From contig DCKB01000042.1 of assembly GCA_002320595.1 (NCBI GenBank), positions 1 through 41,940 on the forward strand: 41,940 nt of DNA, read 5' to 3'. The notes below the pieces were generated by a model. The model was not told the origin of the DNA. It worked only from the letters and a program-made list of their open reading frames with translations, and ran no database searches. A program made the translations under genes and the position numbers. Shown here one piece after another: positions 29,954 to 37,921 of the stretch (its first letter is position 1; the number at the start of each line of letters is the position of its first letter). The stretch comes from Christensenella sp. UBA1685 (GTDB lineage: Bacteria > Bacillota > Clostridia > Christensenellales > CAG-138).

Positions 29954-31807
29954 ATGAAAGAGACCCCGCTTTTGGATTCAATCCATTCCATAGATGACTT
30001 TAAGCGTATCAAAGAACAGCAACTGCCGCAACTTGCAGAAGAGATACGCTCTTTTCTTGTAGAACGGGTTTCACATACAGGCGGGCACCTTGCGTCAAAT
30101 CTTGGCGTCGTGGAGCTAACGATCGCTTTACATCGGGTATTCAATTCTCCGGTTGATAAAATTTTGTTTGATGTAGGACATCAGGCATATGTGCATAAAA
30201 TTCTGACCGGCCGTGCGGCTGAATTTGACGGACTCCGGCAAAAAAACGGCATCAGCGGGTTCCCAAAACGTTCGGAAAGCCCGCATGATGCATTTGGCAC
30301 CGGCCACGCCAGCACTGCTGTTTCCGCTGCGCTTGGGATTTTACGCGCAGAGCGGATGTTAGGCGGATGTGGAAGCGTTGTCGCCGTATTGGGGGATGGC
30401 GCGCTGACCGGCGGGCTTTGTTTCGAGGGGCTGAATGACGCGGGACAGAGCAAGCAACCGCTGATTGTGGTGCTGAATGACAACGACATGTCTATTTCCC
30501 ATAATGTTGGCGCGGTAAACAGGCATTTAAACCGCATGCGCACCAGCCGCTCTTACCAGCGGTTTAAGCACAACACCGCAGAGTTCCTGCAAAGGCTTCC
30601 TAAAGTGGGCGTTCGGCTGTTCGGAAATGCACTGCGCCTCAAAAACAGGATCAAGTATTTTCTTATTCCAAACGTTTTGTTTGAGGAAATGGGATTTACT
30701 TATCTTGGCCCTGTGGATGGACATGACCTTATGGCGCTTACGGAGGTGCTGGCTCGGGCAAAGCAGCTTGACTGCCCGGTTATGATCCACGCCGTCACCA
30801 AAAAAGGAAAAGGATATGCGCTTGCGGAGCAAAATCCGGAGAAATTCCATGGAATTGGAAAATTTGATGTAAATACGGGCGCGGTGAACGGAAATAAGCG
30901 GGAAAGCAATTCTTCCGTGTTTGCGCGGACGCTGTGCACTTTGGCGCGTGCGGATTCCCGGATTGTTGCCATAACGGCCGCGATGCCGCAGGGAACGGGG
31001 CTTGACCGCTTTGCGGCGGAATTCCCGGATCGCTTTTTTGACGTTGGCATTGCGGAAGAACATGCGGTTACTATGGCTGCCGGCATGGCGGCAGCGGGGG
31101 CCAAGCCTGTCGTTGCGATCTATTCCACTTTCCTGCAGCGCGCATATGACGAACTCCTTCATGACGTTTGCTTGCAGGGCCTCCCCGTTGTGTTTGCGGT
31201 AGACCGTGCCGGTCTTGTCGGGGAGGATGGCGAAACGCATCAGGGGGTGTATGATATCGCCTTTTTGCGTACGCTGCCGGGCATGACGCTTCTTTCCCCG
31301 GCATCTCAGGAAGAGCTTTCCGAGATGCTTCCGCTCGCGCTTATGCAAAGCGGGCCAGTTGCCATTCGATATAACCGGGGCGCATTGCCTTCCCATCCTT
31401 TGACGAAGCCTGTCAAAGTAGGAGAGTGGGAGGAGGTTTTGCCTTTTGCGGAAAAACAGCTGGTGGTCATCGCAACCGGGCGTTTGCTCAGCGCTGCGCT
31501 TAAAGCAAGCGATGGGCTGCCTGTCGGCCTTGTAAACGCGCGCAGCATAAAGCCAATGGACGATACCATGCTGGCACGCATCGCAGAACATGGCGCGCCG
31601 GTCATTACTGTGGAGGATGGCATAATGGCCGGCGGCTTCGGCGAAGCGGTGCAGGCGGCAATCGGCCATGTGGTGCGCGTGTCCCCGTGCGGGGTTGGGG
31701 AAGCGCCGGTGCGGCATGCTTCCGTTGCGGAACAGGACGCTGCTTCCGGCCTTTCTGCGGATGAGATCCGCAAAAAAATAATGATTTATTTGGAGCGTGC
31801 GAAATGA
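29954..31807 (+). CDS. dxs: 1-deoxy-D-xylulose-5-phosphate synthase
   Basis: The 617-residue thiamine diphosphate enzyme condenses pyruvate and glyceraldehyde-3-phosphate, the first step of the MEP isoprenoid pathway. Visible motifs are HTGGHLASNLGVVELTIALH, FDVGHQAYVHKILTGR, GDGALTGGLCFEGLN-DAG for thiamine diphosphate and magnesium, and YLGPVDGHD. The pyrimidine-domain FFDVGIAEEHAVTMAAGMAAAG carries the catalytic Glu, and DRAGLVGEDGETHQGVYDIAFLR completes the set. The ATG at 29954 has GAAAGGCGG upstream. Its TGA overlaps the tlyA ATG, so the two are coupled. Confidence 0.98.
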   Translation: MKETPLLDSIHSIDDFKRIKEQQLPQLAEEIRSFLVERVSHTGGHLASNLGVVELTIALHRVFNSPVDKILFDVGHQAYVHKILTGRAAEFDGLRQKNGISGFPKRSESPHDAFGTGHASTAVSAALGILRAERMLGGCGSVVAVLGDGALTGGLCFEGLNDAGQSKQPLIVVLNDNDMSISHNVGAVNRHLNRMRTSRSYQRFKHNTAEFLQRLPKVGVRLFGNALRLKNRIKYFLIPNVLFEEMGFTYLGPVDGHDLMALTEVLARAKQLDCPVMIHAVTKKGKGYALAEQNPEKFHGIGKFDVNTGAVNGNKRESNSSVFARTLCTLARADSRIVAITAAMPQGTGLDRFAAEFPDRFFDVGIAEEHAVTMAAGMAAAGAKPVVAIYSTFLQRAYDELLHDVCLQGLPVVFAVDRAGLVGEDGETHQGVYDIAFLRTLPGMTLLSPASQEELSEMLPLALMQSGPVAIRYNRGALPSHPLTKPVKVGEWEEVLPFAEKQLVVIATGRLLSAALKASDGLPVGLVNARSIKPMDDTMLARIAEHGAPVITVEDGIMAGGFGEAVQAAIGHVVRVSPCGVGEAPVRHASVAEQDAASGLSADEIRKKIMIYLERAK

Positions 31808-32625
31808 AAGGAACGCGGGCGGACATCAGGCTGGTGGAGCTCGGCCTGGCGGAAAGCAGGGAAAGGGCACGCTCGCTTATCATGAGCGGAGCGGTGAGCC
31901 TTTCGGGCGTGCGCGTTGATAAACCGGGCGATACTGTGCCGCCCGATTGTGTGCTTGTCATAAAGGAGAACCCGGTTCCTTTTGTGAGCCGCGGCGGGCT
32001 GAAGCTCGATAAACCCGTGCGCAAGTTTGGCTTGTGCCTTGCAGGCGCTGTTGCGCTCGATATTGGCGCATCTACAGGCGGCTTTACGGATTGCATGCTG
32101 CAAAACGGTGCGCGCAAGGTTTATGCGATTGATGTCGGATATGGCCAGCTGGATTGGCGTTTGCGCAACGATGCACGCGTTGTTGTGATGGAGCGCACAA
32201 ATGCGCGATATATGGAGCCCGGCTGGTTTGCGGAGCAACCTGATTTCGCATCAATGGATGTTTCCTTTATTTCAATACGCCTGATCCTTCCGCAGGTGTT
32301 TCTTTGCCTGCGGGAAGGAGCACGCGCGGTAGTTTTGGTAAAGCCTCAGTTTGAAGCAGGGCGTGCTAAAGTTGGCAAGAATGGCGTGGTGCGAGACAAA
32401 CAAACCCATTGCGAAGTGCTTGCGGGTGCGGCGGAATTTGCTGTGCAAACAGGGTTTCATCTGCTGCACATCGATTATTCGCCTATCACTGGGCCGAAGG
32501 GAAACATTGAATTCCTGCTTGTCCTGGAAAAACCACAGGGTGAGGATGGCCGCGCGGATGTGGAGTTGTCCACTGCGGTCGAAAAAACGGTGGAAGAAGC
32601 ATATTCTGCGCTGAAACATGTTTAA
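31804..32625 (+). CDS. TlyA-family rRNA 2'-O-methyltransferase / hemolysin-like protein
   Basis: The 273-residue protein has an N-terminal S4 RNA-binding domain (about 5-65, RADIRLVELGLAESRERARSLIMSGAVSLSG). An FtsJ-type methyltransferase domain carries ALDIGASTGGFTDCMLQNGARKVYAIDVGYGQL, and LVKPQFEAGRAKVGKNGVVRD is also conserved. Mycobacterial TlyA 2'-O-methylates 16S and 23S rRNA; in Firmicutes (YqxC) the gene sits between dxs and nadK/argR as here, and its target is less certain. It overlaps dxs by four bases. A separate promoter for nadK follows it. Confidence 0.92.
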   Translation: MKGTRADIRLVELGLAESRERARSLIMSGAVSLSGVRVDKPGDTVPPDCVLVIKENPVPFVSRGGLKLDKPVRKFGLCLAGAVALDIGASTGGFTDCMLQNGARKVYAIDVGYGQLDWRLRNDARVVVMERTNARYMEPGWFAEQPDFASMDVSFISIRLILPQVFLCLREGARAVVLVKPQFEAGRAKVGKNGVVRDKQTHCEVLAGAAEFAVQTGFHLLHIDYSPITGPKGNIEFLLVLEKPQGEDGRADVELSTAVEKTVEEAYSALKHV

Positions 32626-32651
32626 AAATTCAAAAAAAATAAAAAAATTCC

Positions 32652-32680
32652 TTGAAAATCAATATGCAGGATATTATAAT
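32652..32680 (+). promoter_or_regulatory. Sigma-A promoter of nadK-argR-recN
   Basis: TTGAAA (32652-32657) and a perfect TATAAT (32675-32680) are 17 bases apart. A-rich sequence just upstream (32626-32650) resembles an UP element. Confidence 0.8.
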
Positions 32681-32703
32681 ACTTATACAGACGGGAGATT
32701 GAC

Positions 32704-33522
32704 ATGCACAGTATGACCTTCGGCTTCTTTACGAATCCGCAGAAGCAGAGCGCGGTAGACGGCCTTTTGGCCGGATTATCAACGGCACTTTCGCTGGGAT
32801 ATACCTGTTGTGTGGACGCTCCGCTGCTTCCTTTGGTTCATAATTCGCTTCCTACGATCGATCAAAAGACACCGAATTTCATCCTCGCTTTCGGCGGAGA
32901 TGGAACGATTCTGCGCGCGGCATCCAAAGCATCGGAACTTAAAGTGCCGATCTTGGGGATTAATCTGGGCCGAGTGGGCTTTTTAAGTGAAATCACGCCG
33001 GAGCAGTTTGGGACTGCGATCACCAGGCTTGCACGGAGCGAATATTCGCTGGATCAGCGTATGATGTTTGCCTGCCGCGTCAATGGAGGAACACCGCATT
33101 ATTGTTTGAATGAAACGCTTTTGTATAAGCGCGCGTTTTCCGGGATTGTGGATATCAGCATGGAAATCAATGGAATGCAGGCGGGCTCTGTGCGGTGCGA
33201 TGGCGTTATCGTCAGCACAACAACCGGTTCAACGGGGTATTCCATTTCTGCTGGTGGTCCTGTGATTTCGCCGGGGCTTGATGTGGCGATCATTACGCCG
33301 ATCTGCCCACATACGCTCTCCTTCCGGCCGATCATTGCATCCGCCGATGCGAAGATGCGCTTTTCCATGAACAGCGAGGGCTATATATCGCTTGACGGCA
33401 TTTATACGGCGGAAATCAGCCGAGACGATGAGATCGTGGTTTACCGTTCGGAGCGGCATGTTGCTTTTGTAAAATTTGAAGAGCGGAACATTTACTCTCT
33501 GATCCGCAGCAAGCTATCGTAA
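32704..33522 (+). CDS. nadK: NAD kinase
   Basis: The 272-residue cytoplasmic enzyme phosphorylates NAD to NADP with ATP or polyphosphate. The GGDGT catalytic motif lies at 64-68 (LAFGGDGTILRAA), followed by LGINLGRVGFLSE and the NAD-contact segment CLNETLLYKRAF. The Gly-rich STTTGSTGYSISAGGPVISP segment is also present. Length is at the lower end of the family but complete. The usual neighbours argR and recN follow closely. Confidence 0.96.
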   Translation: MHSMTFGFFTNPQKQSAVDGLLAGLSTALSLGYTCCVDAPLLPLVHNSLPTIDQKTPNFILAFGGDGTILRAASKASELKVPILGINLGRVGFLSEITPEQFGTAITRLARSEYSLDQRMMFACRVNGGTPHYCLNETLLYKRAFSGIVDISMEINGMQAGSVRCDGVIVSTTTGSTGYSISAGGPVISPGLDVAIITPICPHTLSFRPIIASADAKMRFSMNSEGYISLDGIYTAEISRDDEIVVYRSERHVAFVKFEERNIYSLIRSKLS

Positions 33523-33549
33523 CATATACAACACAGGAGGAATGACTCA

Positions 33550-34002
33550 ATGAAAGCGGCACGACATGCGATGATCCTGGATCTGATCGAAACCTTTAAT
33601 ATCGAGACGCAGGATGATTTGGCGATGCGCCTGAAGGATCGAGGAATCAACGTAACGCAGGCAACCGTATCGCGCGACATTAAGGAACTGCGCCTGATTA
33701 AGGTGCTCGCCGAGGATGGTGGCTATAAATATGCCACCGTGGATAAGGCCGAGGCGGGCCTGAAGGAGCGGTTTATCCGTATTTTTTCTAATTCAGTCGT
33801 ATCGATTGCAAGCACATCCAACCTCATCATCATCAAGACGATCTCCGGTACCGGAAACGCTGCTGCAGAGGCCATCGATTCGATGCGGTGGAATGAGGTT
33901 GCAGGTACACTCGCAGGCGATAATACGATTTTTGTTGCGATCAAGGACATGAAAAGCGTGCCGGAACTCGTGAAGCGCTTTAACGCTATGCTCAAACAAT
34001 AA
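33550..34002 (+). CDS. argR: Arginine repressor ArgR/AhrC
   Basis: The 150-residue regulator uses arginine as co-repressor. The N-terminal winged helix (about 1-65) includes LIETFNIETQDDLAMRLKDRGINVTQATVSRDIKELRLIKV. The C-terminal hexamerisation and arginine-binding domain has NLIIIKTISGTGNAAAEAIDSM and VAGTLAGDNTIFVAI. An ACAGGAGG site precedes the ATG. It lies between nadK and recN as in most Firmicutes; no arginine biosynthesis genes are in the window. Confidence 0.97.
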   Translation: MKAARHAMILDLIETFNIETQDDLAMRLKDRGINVTQATVSRDIKELRLIKVLAEDGGYKYATVDKAEAGLKERFIRIFSNSVVSIASTSNLIIIKTISGTGNAAAEAIDSMRWNEVAGTLAGDNTIFVAIKDMKSVPELVKRFNAMLKQ

Positions 34003-34006
34003 AAAT

Positions 34007-35713
34007 ATGCTGCAAAGACTCTTTATCGAAAACGTTGCTCTGATTGAGCGGCTTGATATTGAATTTCATGCGGGATTCAATGTGCTTTCCGGCGAAACGG
34101 GCGCGGGAAAGTCAATTATTATCGACGCTGTGAACTTCGTGCTTGGGGAGCGTGCCAGCAGGGAGCTTATTCGGCATGGCGCGCAAAAAACCAAGGTTGA
34201 GGCGGTTTTCGATATTGCAGATTGCGGCGGAACGAAAGCGGTTTTAGCGGAGCAGGGGATCGATTGCGAGGACGATACGCTGTTCCTTTCACGCGAACTT
34301 TCTCTTGCGGGAAAAAACCTTTGCCGCGTGAACGGCATCCTTACGAGCGTTACAATTCTGAAAGCGGTTTCGGATACATTGGTTGACATCCATGGCCAAC
34401 ACGAGCATCAGTCCCTGCTTGCGCCGGAAAACCATATTGCTTTTTTAGATGCATATGCACATGCGGAAATCCTGCCCATACGCGACGAACTCAATCGAAT
34501 TTACGGCGAATTTGCGGCGTTGCGCCGGGAACGCCTTTCCGGGTTTGGTTCGGTTGCCGAGCGCGAACGGCAGATCGATATTCTGAAATATCAGATCAAT
34601 GAAATTGGTGCTGCGGGAATCGAAAAGGACGAAGAGGACGCGCTTCAGGCAGAGAAAACGCTTCTTGTAAATGCCGAAAGGATCATGCTTGCGGTGGAAA
34701 CAGCGTACGAACAGCTTAACGGCGAGGGCAGCAGCGCAACCGCCGCAGTGGACGCTGCACGGCACAACATGGAAAGTGTTTCAGGCTATGCAAAGGAGTA
34801 CGCGGAGGCGGCACAAAAGCTGGCTGACGCATACTATGCGTTGGAGGATGTCGGCTATGCGCTGCGGGACATGAAGGGCGGGCTGGAATTTGATCCGCAG
34901 CGGCTTGATCAAATCGAAATGAGGCTTGAAACACTCTCCGACTTAAAACGGAAGTACGGCGGCACGATTGCAGAGGTACTCGCCTTTGAGCAGGAGGCGC
35001 AAGAAAAACTGGATGCCCTTCTGCAGGCTGACGCACGCGCCGCAAAGTTGGATGAAAAGCTGGCAGAGGCAAAAAAACGCTATTTTTCGTTGGCACAACG
35101 CTTGACTGCGCTGCGCGAGGCGGCTGCAGAGCGGCTCTCTGGCGATGTCCTTTCACAGCTACGCGCACTCGGCATGGAAAAAGCGGCTTTTCGCGTGGCG
35201 TTCGCCGCACCTCAGGATAACGGCGAACCACAGGAGAACGGAATGGATGCGTTGGAGTTTCTGCTCAGCGCGAACCCCGGAGAACCGCTTAAGCCTTTGG
35301 CAAAAGTTGCATCGGGCGGTGAACTTTCCAGGATTATGCTTGGCTTTAAGGCGATTTTTGCCGATAACGATCGCATCGGAACGCTGATTTTTGACGAAAT
35401 CGATACCGGGATCAGCGGCCGCATTGCAGGCACTGTCGGTGAGAAAATGGTTGGCATTGCCGGGGCGCATCAGGTGATCTGCGTTACGCATTTACCGCAA
35501 ATTGCGGCGCTTGCGGACGTACATTACCTTGTAGAAAAGACGGATGACGGTATGGCTACGCACGTTGCGGTGCGATTGCTGGATCTTGATGGAAAATATC
35601 GGAGGATTGCCCAAATGATGGATGGAAGCAGTGATTCTCCGCTTGCGCTCGAGCATGCAAAAACCCTTGTAGATAAAGCGGAAAAGGCGAAAAAGATACG
35701 CCGGGGAAGCTGA
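34007..35713 (+). CDS. recN: DNA repair protein RecN
   Basis: The 568-residue SMC-like ATPase acts early in double-strand break repair. Walker A is GETGAGKS (29-36), with DIHGQHEHQSLL downstream. A central helical, coiled-coil region (about 160-390) is followed by the ABC signature ASGGELSRIMLGFKAI and Walker B LIFDEIDTGISG, then QVICVTHLPQIAALAD. It starts four bases after argR with no clear Shine-Dalgarno, which implies coupled translation. A terminator follows. Confidence 0.97.
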   Translation: MLQRLFIENVALIERLDIEFHAGFNVLSGETGAGKSIIIDAVNFVLGERASRELIRHGAQKTKVEAVFDIADCGGTKAVLAEQGIDCEDDTLFLSRELSLAGKNLCRVNGILTSVTILKAVSDTLVDIHGQHEHQSLLAPENHIAFLDAYAHAEILPIRDELNRIYGEFAALRRERLSGFGSVAERERQIDILKYQINEIGAAGIEKDEEDALQAEKTLLVNAERIMLAVETAYEQLNGEGSSATAAVDAARHNMESVSGYAKEYAEAAQKLADAYYALEDVGYALRDMKGGLEFDPQRLDQIEMRLETLSDLKRKYGGTIAEVLAFEQEAQEKLDALLQADARAAKLDEKLAEAKKRYFSLAQRLTALREAAAERLSGDVLSQLRALGMEKAAFRVAFAAPQDNGEPQENGMDALEFLLSANPGEPLKPLAKVASGGELSRIMLGFKAIFADNDRIGTLIFDEIDTGISGRIAGTVGEKMVGIAGAHQVICVTHLPQIAALADVHYLVEKTDDGMATHVAVRLLDLDGKYRRIAQMMDGSSDSPLALEHAKTLVDKAEKAKKIRRGS

Positions 35714-35763
35714 TTTTCTGGCTTGTATCTCCAAGTATAGCACGGCAACTTCATGCAAAGCAT

Positions 35764-35797
35764 AAACACTGCGGTCAGGTAGGCTGCAGTGTTTTTG
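35764..35797 (+). terminator. Intrinsic terminator after recN
   Basis: AAACACTGC (35764-35772) pairs over 9 bp with GCAGTGTTT (35786-35794), followed by TT. It ends recN transcription only about 14 bases before the spoIVB start, so spoIVB expression must come from read-through or an unidentified start close to its ribosome site. Confidence 0.85.
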
Positions 35798-35810
35798 ATT
35801 GAGGTGGAGC

Positions 35811-37070
35811 ATGAAGCGGAACGTATTGCACGCAATGGCAAAAATATTGGGGAGCATCGCCTGTGCGGTGCTTTTGCTCGTTAATTTAAGCCCTGCAGTG
35901 CGAGAGGTGCGCGATCTCCCTTCCAACATATATATCGACGGCAATAAGGGCTGGGAGCAACTCGCAGCAATTGGCGGCGCATTTACGCTCGCGGATGAAA
36001 CGGGGAGCGAAGTCGGCAGCAACCTGTCTGAAACTCTGGCGGAAAAACCCAGGTTTCAAGAAGGAAACTATGTTGTAAAGCTCTTGGGGATTCCCGTGAA
36101 ACGAGTGAGCGTACATGTTCGGGAAACCGTATATGTAATGCCGGGCGGTTGCTCGGTCGGCGTAAGCATGTACACAAAAGGTGTGCTCATTGTGGGCCTC
36201 GGCAGCATTGATACGGCGGAAGGGCGTGTTTCACCTGCGGCAGCGGCCGGCCTGCGCGCCGGGGATGTGCTTATCAGCATTGATGGAGTAGAGGTGGAAG
36301 GAGCAGCCCACATGGCGGAGCTTTGTGCCGCACATGAAGGAAGCGCGCTCACGGCAACGGTTTTGCGCGGCGGAGAAACGTTGACTTTTTCCGTGACCCC
36401 CGCAGTTGACCTTACAGATGGTGTGCGGCGCATTGGCATGTGGGTGCGTGAGAGCACAGCAGGAATCGGAACATTGTCATTTTATGTGATGAGCAGCCTC
36501 CGCTATGGAGCGCTTGGCCATGCGGTAACGGATGCAGATACTGGAGAGAGGCTTCTCGTCAAGAGCGGAGAGATTATTCGGGCAAGCATTATTGGCGTTG
36601 CGTTGGGTGAACAGGGGGCGCCGGGAGAGATTCGCGGAACATTTAACGTTTTAAGCAAGCGCCTTGGCAATATAGAGAACAATACCGTATATGGCGTGTT
36701 TGGCACATTGTATGAACCATTGCCGAACCCTTTATATCCAGAAGGAGTTCAGCTCGCATATCCGGATGAGTTGGAGGAGGGGCCGGCACAGATCATTACC
36801 AGCGTGGATGCAGAAGGCGTAAAAGCATATGACTGCGAGATAATTAAGCTGTATGCACAGGACGCGGCTGATACAAAAGGCATGGTCATCCGCGTTACAG
36901 ATCCCCAATTGATTGAAAAGACCGGAGGAATTGTGCAGGGAATGAGCGGCAGCCCAATCCTGCAAAACGGAAAGCTGGCAGGGGCGATAACGCATGTCTT
37001 TATAAACGACCCGCTTAAGGGATATTGCGTGTATGCACTTTGGATGGAAGAAAACTGCAGCACCAGATAA
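35811..37070 (+). CDS. spoIVB: SpoIVB peptidase (S55 family)
   Basis: The 419-residue forespore-secreted serine peptidase activates the SpoIVFB/pro-sigma-K pathway in B. subtilis by cleaving SpoIVFA. An N-terminal signal-anchor helix (about 10-28) is followed by a PDZ domain (about 125-200, SPAAAAGLRAGDVLISIDGVEV). The S55 peptidase domain carries the triad H237 (GALGHAVTD), D364 (VTDPQL) and S379 (QGMSGSPI). All three are intact. The ATG at 35811 has GAGGTGG upstream. It is followed by the NusG paralogue and then spo0A; in most endospore formers spoIVB is directly followed by spo0A. Confidence 0.97.
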   Translation: MKRNVLHAMAKILGSIACAVLLLVNLSPAVREVRDLPSNIYIDGNKGWEQLAAIGGAFTLADETGSEVGSNLSETLAEKPRFQEGNYVVKLLGIPVKRVSVHVRETVYVMPGGCSVGVSMYTKGVLIVGLGSIDTAEGRVSPAAAAGLRAGDVLISIDGVEVEGAAHMAELCAAHEGSALTATVLRGGETLTFSVTPAVDLTDGVRRIGMWVRESTAGIGTLSFYVMSSLRYGALGHAVTDADTGERLLVKSGEIIRASIIGVALGEQGAPGEIRGTFNVLSKRLGNIENNTVYGVFGTLYEPLPNPLYPEGVQLAYPDELEEGPAQIITSVDAEGVKAYDCEIIKLYAQDAADTKGMVIRVTDPQLIEKTGGIVQGMSGSPILQNGKLAGAITHVFINDPLKGYCVYALWMEENCSTR

Positions 37071-37085
37071 ATAAATTCCGTGTGA

Positions 37086-37114
37086 TTGCTTAACGTTTGA
37101 ATTTCTGCTATGCT
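37086..37114 (+). promoter_or_regulatory. Probable promoter of the NusG-like gene
   Basis: TTGCTT (37086-37091) and TATGCT (37109-37114) are 17 bases apart, with an extended -10 TGC (37106-37108). Confidence 0.55.
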
Positions 37115-37147
37115 AATAAAAAAGAAAAGCAGCTTAGGAGGGATGGG

Positions 37148-37666
37148 TTGAGCGAGGCAAAGAAATCATACTGTCTGTTTTGCAAATCCGGGCAGGAGAG
37201 CAGGGTTATGAATAAACTGCGTGCAAGGGGATATGATCCTCTTGCGCCGTTTGTGATCCGTTGGAAACCCAGTGCGCAGGGCATAAAAAGGTCAGCCTGC
37301 CGGCTGTTGCCCGGCTATGTCTTTTTTGAAACTGCAGATATCCCGGACTGGAGCCAGCTCATCAGCGACGAAGAGGTGCTCCGAATCCTCCAATATGAGG
37401 ACGGACAGTATGCCCTGCGGGGGAGCGATCTTGCTTTTGTGGCATGGCTGAAAAAATATGATGGAACCATAGAAATATCGCATGTTTTACAAGTTGGCAG
37501 CAAGGTGGAATTTCTTGATGGACCGTTAAAAGATATGGCAGGGCACGTTACTAAGGTCAATAAAAACAGAAAACAAGTTCAAATCGTTTTGGGAGATGAG
37601 GGAACGCTGCTTCATTCAATTTGGTGCTCAATTGAATACGTTGAAGCCAATGCTGATACGGAGTAA
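37148..37666 (+). CDS. NusG paralogue (LoaP-like specialised antiterminator)
   Basis: The 172-residue protein has the NusG layout. The NGN domain (about 6-90) has YCLFCKSGQESRVMNKLRARGYDPLAP and LLPGYVFFET. The KOW domain (about 117-150) reads VGSKVEFLDGPLKDMAGHVTKVNKNRKQVQIVL. Specialised paralogues (LoaP, RfaH, UpxY) bind RNA polymerase at particular operons; the CRLLPGYVFF form resembles LoaP. The start is a TTG at 37148 with TTAGGAGGG six bases upstream. It has its own promoter, and no polysaccharide or antibiotic cluster follows; spo0A does. It is not the housekeeping nusG, which sits beside secE and rplK. Confidence 0.82.
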   Translation: MSEAKKSYCLFCKSGQESRVMNKLRARGYDPLAPFVIRWKPSAQGIKRSACRLLPGYVFFETADIPDWSQLISDEEVLRILQYEDGQYALRGSDLAFVAWLKKYDGTIEISHVLQVGSKVEFLDGPLKDMAGHVTKVNKNRKQVQIVLGDEGTLLHSIWCSIEYVEANADTE

Positions 37667-37714
37667 TCTGGAATAGACGGCGCGGCAGACAGAGGCTTCA
37701 GAGTTTAAGAAAGA

Positions 37715-37811
37715 TGTCGAGAAAGCGAAGAATAGTGGGAAATATGCAGGCGCGTGCAACGATGCTGTGAAGGAAGCGGATTTCTGTCGTATATGCGCGT
37801 ATTGTGTCGAT
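37715..37811 (+). promoter_or_regulatory. Three TGTCG boxes upstream of spo0A (candidate 0A boxes)
   Basis: TGTCGAG (37715-37721), TGTCGTA (37785-37791) and TGTCGAT (37805-37811) each share five or six bases with the Spo0A-box core TGTCGAA. All three lie within 100 bases upstream of the candidate promoter, consistent with autoregulation of spo0A. The remainder of the 255-base gap (37667-37921) has no gene that I can support. Confidence 0.35.
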
Positions 37812-37827
37812 AAACCATGTGAAGCAC

Positions 37828-37857
37828 TTGCCAGAAATTGGATTTATGTAATAGAAT
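37828..37857 (+). promoter_or_regulatory. Candidate spo0A promoter (sigma-A, possibly sigma-H)
   Basis: TTGCCA (37828-37833) and TAGAAT (37852-37857) are 18 bases apart. Overlapping them, AGAAATT (37833-37839) and GAAT (37854-37857) have the rough layout of a sigma-H site. Both are imperfect. Confidence 0.4.
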
Positions 37858-37921
37858 ATTTTCCGAAGATCCGGTGGGCCTGCTTTCCGGCATCGCTTTT
37901 CGAGAGGGGAATTGTAAATCC

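Noticed and set aside
30527..31717. A 396-codon open frame antisense to dxs
   Set aside because: Cys/His/Arg-rich reverse-complement composition and no start signals. It is a shadow of dxs.
35729..35750. GTAT and GGCAACTT resembling a sigma-F/sigma-G promoter for spoIVB
   Set aside because: Spacing is plausible, but a strong terminator lies between it and spoIVB, and the matches are loose. I do not list it as a promoter.
37667..37921. Small open frames in the gap before spo0A
   Set aside because: None has a ribosome site or recognisable sequence; regulatory content is more likely.
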